A DNA stretch of 54,115 bases from Pseudomonadota bacterium. GTDB lineage: Bacteria > Pseudomonadota > Alphaproteobacteria > Reyranellales > Reyranellaceae. Positions within the stretch are counted from its first letter, which is position 1; every line of letters starts with the position of its first letter. The notes below the pieces were generated by a model, which saw only the letters and a program-made list of their open reading frames with translations, ran no database searches and had not been told where the DNA came from. Of this stretch, positions 51,229 to 54,115 are shown one piece after another. The stretch is taken from assembly GCA_018240745.1 (NCBI GenBank), contig JAFEFF010000070.1:1-54115 (forward strand), read 5' to 3'. A program made the position numbers and the translations under genes.

Positions 51229-51699
51229 TTATGTCTTGGCGTAGGCGATGCTCATGGTCTCGGCAACACAGGCCGGACGCTCCTTGCCCTCGATCTCGAC
51301 GGTCCATTGGTATGTCATGCGAATGCCGCCGTTTGGCATGTCGTCGGCGGCGAGCAGCTTCTGGCGGCCGCGGATGCGCGCACCAACCTGCACGGGGCTG
51401 GTGAAACGCACTTTGTTCGAGCCGTAGTTTATGCCGTTCCGCACATTGTCGATCTTGAGCACATCCCGGCTGAAGGTAGCGATCACGGCCAGGGTAAGAT
51501 TGCCGTGCGCAATGGTCTTGCCATCCGGCATGTCCGTCTTGCAGCGCTCGACATCGACATGAATCCATTGATGGTCGCCGCTCGCTTCGGCAAATGTGTT
51601 GATGCGTTCCTGTGTCATTACCAGCCAGTCGCTGACCCCGAGCTCCTGACCGACCAGCGCCTTCATTGCCTGCGGGCTCTGAACGATTCGCTTTGCCAC
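51229..51699 (-). CDS. MaoC-like acyl-CoA dehydratase (hot-dog fold)
   Basis: 156 residues from a GTG start at 51699, preceded by GGAGGA six bases upstream; a longer frame from 51756 overlaps the glnS end and is less likely. The family pattern is QERINTFAEASGDHQWIHVD, which holds the catalytic Asp-His pair, then TIAHGNLTLA. The product hydrates enoyl-CoA or related thioesters. It lies downstream of glnS on the same strand (53-bp gap). The substrate is unknown. Confidence 0.88.
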   Translation of the reverse strand: MAKRIVQSPQAMKALVGQELGVSDWLVMTQERINTFAEASGDHQWIHVDVERCKTDMPDGKTIAHGNLTLAVIATFSRDVLKIDNVRNGINYGSNKVRFTSPVQVGARIRGRQKLLAADDMPNGGIRMTYQWTVEIEGKERPACVAETMSIAYAKT

Positions 51700-51752
51700 G
51701 ATGTCCTCCGTCAAACCAACCCAGCACGTACCCTGTACCGCGACAGGAAGAA

Positions 51753-53450
51753 TCACCCACCGACCTGCAACTTTGCCCAGGTGTCGCGTAGCTCGATCGT
51801 GCGGTTGAACACCAGGGCGTCCGAGCCGCTCGTCAAGTCCGCGCAGAAATAGCCTTGCCGCTCGAATTGCACGGCTTCGCCGACAGGCATCTCCGCCAAA
51901 GAGGGCTCCAGCAGCGCGCCCGACAGGACTTCGAGCGAGCCTGGATTCAAGGCGGCGTCCAGATCGCCGTCGGCTCCCGGGTCGGGACGGTTGAAGAGCG
52001 TACTGTACAAACGGATCTCGGCGGGGCGTGCGTCCCGGCCCGACACCCAGTGCAGCGTGGCCTTCACCTTTCGACCGTCCGGCGCATTGCCGCCGCGGCT
52101 GTCTGGATCATAGGTGCAACGCAGCTCCACCACGTTGCCATCCGCGTCCTTCACGACCTGGCGGCAGGTGACGAGATAGGCATAGCGCAACCGCACCTCT
52201 CGCCCCACCGCCATCCGGAAGAACTTGTTCGGCGGGTTCTCCATGAAGTCGTCGCGCTCGATGAAGATCTCCCTGCTGAAGCGAAGGGTGCGCGTGCCGG
52301 CGCCCGGGTCCCCCGGGTGGTTGACGGCCTCCAGCTCTTCGACGTGGTTCTCGGGAAAATTCTCGATCACGAGCTTGAGAGGCCGCAGGACCGCCATGCG
52401 CCGCTGGGCCACCTGGTTGAGACGGTCGCGGATCGCGTGATCGAACATGGCGAGATCGACGACGCTGTTGGCTTTGGACATGCCGATGCGCCGAACGAAG
52501 TCGCGGATCGCCTCCGGTGGCACGCCGCGGCGGCGCAGGCCTGCCAGGGTCGGCATGCGCGGATCGTCCCAGCCACTCACGATGCCGCGCCGTACCAGAT
52601 CCGTCAGGTAGCGCTTGGAAAGTACGGTGTATCCGATGTTGAGGCGGGCGAATTCGATCTGGCGGGGCCGCGACGGGACCGGCAGATGGTCGAGGAACCA
52701 GTCGTAGAGGGGACGGTGGTCCTCGAATTCCAGGGTACAGAGCGAGTGTGTGACATGCTCTATGGCGTCGGACTGGCCATGAGCGAAATCGTAGATCGGG
52801 TAGATGCACCACTGCGTGCCGGTGCGCGGGTGAGACGCGTGCAGGATGCGATACAGGACGGGGTCCCGCAGGTTCATGTTGCCGGAAGCAAGGTCGATCT
52901 TCGCCCGCAGCACGCAGGCACCATTCGGAAACTTGCCGGCACGCATATCGCGAAACAGGCTGAGATTCGTTTCCACCGAACGGTCGCGATCGGCCGAAGC
53001 ACGGCCCGGTTCGGTCAGCGTGCCGCGCATCGCCCGCATCTCGTCGGGGGGCGTGTCGTCGACATAGGCGAGGCCGGCGCGAATGAGATGCTCCGCCCAG
53101 TCGTACAACGTCTGGAAATAGTCCGACGCATGGTGCAGATGCTCGCCCCAGTCGAAGCCAAGCCAGTGTACGTCCCGCTTGATGGCGTCGATGTATTCCT
53201 GCTCCTCCTTCACGGGATTGGTATCGTCGAAGCGAAGGTGGCAGCGGCCGCCGTATTCGACGGCAAGTCCGAAATTCAGGCAGATCGACTTTGCGTGGCC
53301 GAGATGCAGATAGCCGTTCGGCTCCGGTGGAAAGCGCGTGACGATGCCCTGGATCGAGCCGCGGGCGAGGTCAGCCTCGACCATGTCGCGAATGAAATCC
53401 CGGGGCTCTACGTTTGCGCTGGCCTCCGGCATCGGCTTCTTGTCATTCAT
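51753..53450 (-). CDS. glnS: Glutaminyl-tRNA synthetase
   Basis: 565 residues. The class I HIGH motif is [15 protein letters not shown], and the KMSKS equivalent is YTVLSKRYL, both as in bacterial GlnRS rather than GluRS. The catalytic domain has [17 protein letters not shown], and the C-terminal beta-barrel anticodon-binding domain begins near residue 340. It charges tRNA(Gln) directly. Many Alphaproteobacteria lack GlnRS and make Gln-tRNA by GatCAB, so its presence is notable and suggests acquisition. The gene lies at the edge of a repeat-rich, gene-poor stretch (53451-53997). Confidence 0.96.
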   Translation of the reverse strand: MNDKKPMPEASANVEPRDFIRDMVEADLARGSIQGIVTRFPPEPNGYLHLGHAKSICLNFGLAVEYGGRCHLRFDDTNPVKEEQEYIDAIKRDVHWLGFDWGEHLHHASDYFQTLYDWAEHLIRAGLAYVDDTPPDEMRAMRGTLTEPGRASADRDRSVETNLSLFRDMRAGKFPNGACVLRAKIDLASGNMNLRDPVLYRILHASHPRTGTQWCIYPIYDFAHGQSDAIEHVTHSLCTLEFEDHRPLYDWFLDHLPVPSRPRQIEFARLNIGYTVLSKRYLTDLVRRGIVSGWDDPRMPTLAGLRRRGVPPEAIRDFVRRIGMSKANSVVDLAMFDHAIRDRLNQVAQRRMAVLRPLKLVIENFPENHVEELEAVNHPGDPGAGTRTLRFSREIFIERDDFMENPPNKFFRMAVGREVRLRYAYLVTCRQVVKDADGNVVELRCTYDPDSRGGNAPDGRKVKATLHWVSGRDARPAEIRLYSTLFNRPDPGADGDLDAALNPGSLEVLSGALLEPSLAEMPVGEAVQFERQGYFCADLTSGSDALVFNRTIELRDTWAKLQVGG

Positions 53451-53650
53451 CTACCTGTCAACCTCCACACGGGCGTGTACACGAGCAATCTGCGGTCAAA
53501 CCAATCATAACACTGCCGGCGCGCTCGCTGGCGACGCTGCTCGGCCGCATCCGCCGTCATCGAGCCTAGCACGCTCGTCCCTGGCGCCCATGGATCAGCC
53601 GCAGCCCAATCCCCTACTCCTCGATCGCGGCGCAATTTCCGTATCCCCGC

Positions 53651-53745
53651 CTCGCCAAGCGCAAAGTTGAGAACCCTTCTCTTTACGACTGGCGTCCTAT
53701 CACGGAGAGAAGATCTCTCCACGCCGCTTTTCGGGCCTTGGCGAG
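53651..53745. repeat. Degenerate palindrome related to the 32878-32996 element (family D)
   Basis: CTCGCCAAG pairs with CTTGGCGAG at the ends, and the inner CTTCTCT pairs with AGAGAAG. The segments AGAAGATCTCTCCACGCCGC and TCGGGCCTTGG align with the family D copy at 32878-32996 with several differences. It sits upstream of glnS in a stretch with no recognisable gene (53451-53997). Confidence 0.7.
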
Positions 53746-53868
53746 ACACAGATGGCAGATTTTTCTTTTTGGTCGACACACAAATTTCCAACCGGCGGCG
53801 AGCGATTCCCTGGGAAATCTCGCTCCGGAACGTCAAAGGGTCCCGAATCTGGCGCTCGCAACGAGCTC

Positions 53869-53947
53869 ATTATGGGCAATGGCCGGCGATTAGAGGCCCG
53901 CAAACAGCGGCTTTTCCTCCGGCCATTGCCCGTAATAGGTGTTCGGC
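53869..53947. repeat. Dispersed palindrome, copy 2 of the ATTATGGGCAATGGCC element
   Basis: ATTATGGGCAATGGCC (53869-53884) pairs with GGCCATTGCCCGTAAT (53921-53936), one mismatch as a G-T pair. AGGTGTTCGGC (53937-53947) is the same flank as in copy 1 (29704-29714) in reverse. The inner 36 bases also align with the inside of copy 1. Copy lengths are 68 and 69 bp between arm ends. Confidence 0.85.
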
Positions 53948-53997
53948 GCGTGATCATGCAATATCGCGCGCATGATGATGCTCATCGGACCGCGCCA

Positions 53998-54115
53998 CTA
54001 ACAAGAAACAGGCAGCGGCGTTAGGGTATCGAAGTCGGCGGCGAAGCCCAAGCTGCGTATCCGGCTGATCAGCTTCCTGGCCTGTGCCTCGTTGTTGCGG
54101 CGATCGAGGTGTTGC
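53998..54115 (-). CDS. C-terminal tail of an unidentified gene, cut by window edge
   Basis: Reading leftward from the right edge, an open frame ends QHLDRRNNEAQARKLISRIR, continues with a short hydrophobic-acidic stretch and TLTPLPVSC, and stops at TAG (53998-54000). Only the last 38 codons are present. The basic helix with regular Arg and Lys spacing recalls the tails of some transposases, but this is a weak impression. Codon use is ordinary. It may also be a chance open frame. Confidence 0.4.
   Translation of the reverse strand, partial: QHLDRRNNEAQARKLISRIRSLGFAADFDTLTPLPVSC

Overview
This window comes from the chromosome of a high-GC Alphaproteobacterium. The gene order lpdA-pdhC-pdhB-pdhA-ftsB-eno-pyrG-secG-tpiA-ppiD-trpE on one side and trpG-trpD-trpC-moaC-moeA-lexA on the other is an alphaproteobacterial backbone. 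So are the lipoyl-domain fusion on PdhB and the GAAC-N7-GAAC SOS box in front of lexA. The abundance of TauD, amidase, LLM-oxidoreductase, acyl-CoA dehydrogenase and Bug-type receptor genes suggests a soil or water organism of the Reyranella/Bradyrhizobium type; the genus is a guess.

Layout: 1-4.2 kb, pyruvate dehydrogenase complex (lpdA cut by the left edge). 4.3-6.8 kb, ftsB, a free-standing alanyl-tRNA editing protein, and a divergent AraC regulator/monooxygenase pair. 6.8-13 kb, eno, two secreted proteins of unknown function, pyrG, secG, tpiA. 13-16.5 kb, a PpiD-like periplasmic chaperone followed directly by trpE. 16.6-43.6 kb, about 27 kb of accessory metabolism separating trpE from trpGDC: a crotonase and BadH-like SDR pair; a DUF350/DUF1190-like/glutathionylspermidine-synthase-like/TauD cluster; an aldo/keto reductase; two tandem acyl-CoA dehydrogenases; a cupin; a STAS-like protein with a 47-codon neighbour; GST, HpcH/HpaI aldolase and amidase; an LLM/hydrolase/TauD cassette; GlcG-like protein; gamma-glutamyltransferase; a divergent polysaccharide deacetylase; an acyl-CoA synthetase-GNAT fusion; an S10 peptidase; an EamA transporter; and a ClC transporter. 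43.6-49.1 kb, trpG-trpD-trpC-moaC-moeA-lexA, with a small heavy-metal-binding protein antisense in the trpG/trpD gap. 49.3-53.5 kb, an orphan Bug receptor, a class II aldolase, a MaoC hydratase and glnS. The right end is non-coding and repeat-rich, followed by the tail of an unidentified gene.

Most intergenic gaps above about 100 bp hold a palindromic repeat. At least three or four sequence families recur, and two pairs of repeats are recognisable as dispersed copies of one element. The most unusual structure is a perfect 48-bp palindrome inside pdhC, adding 16 codons in frame to the flexible linker of the E2 subunit. No CRISPR array, tRNA, rRNA, complete insertion sequence or prophage was seen.
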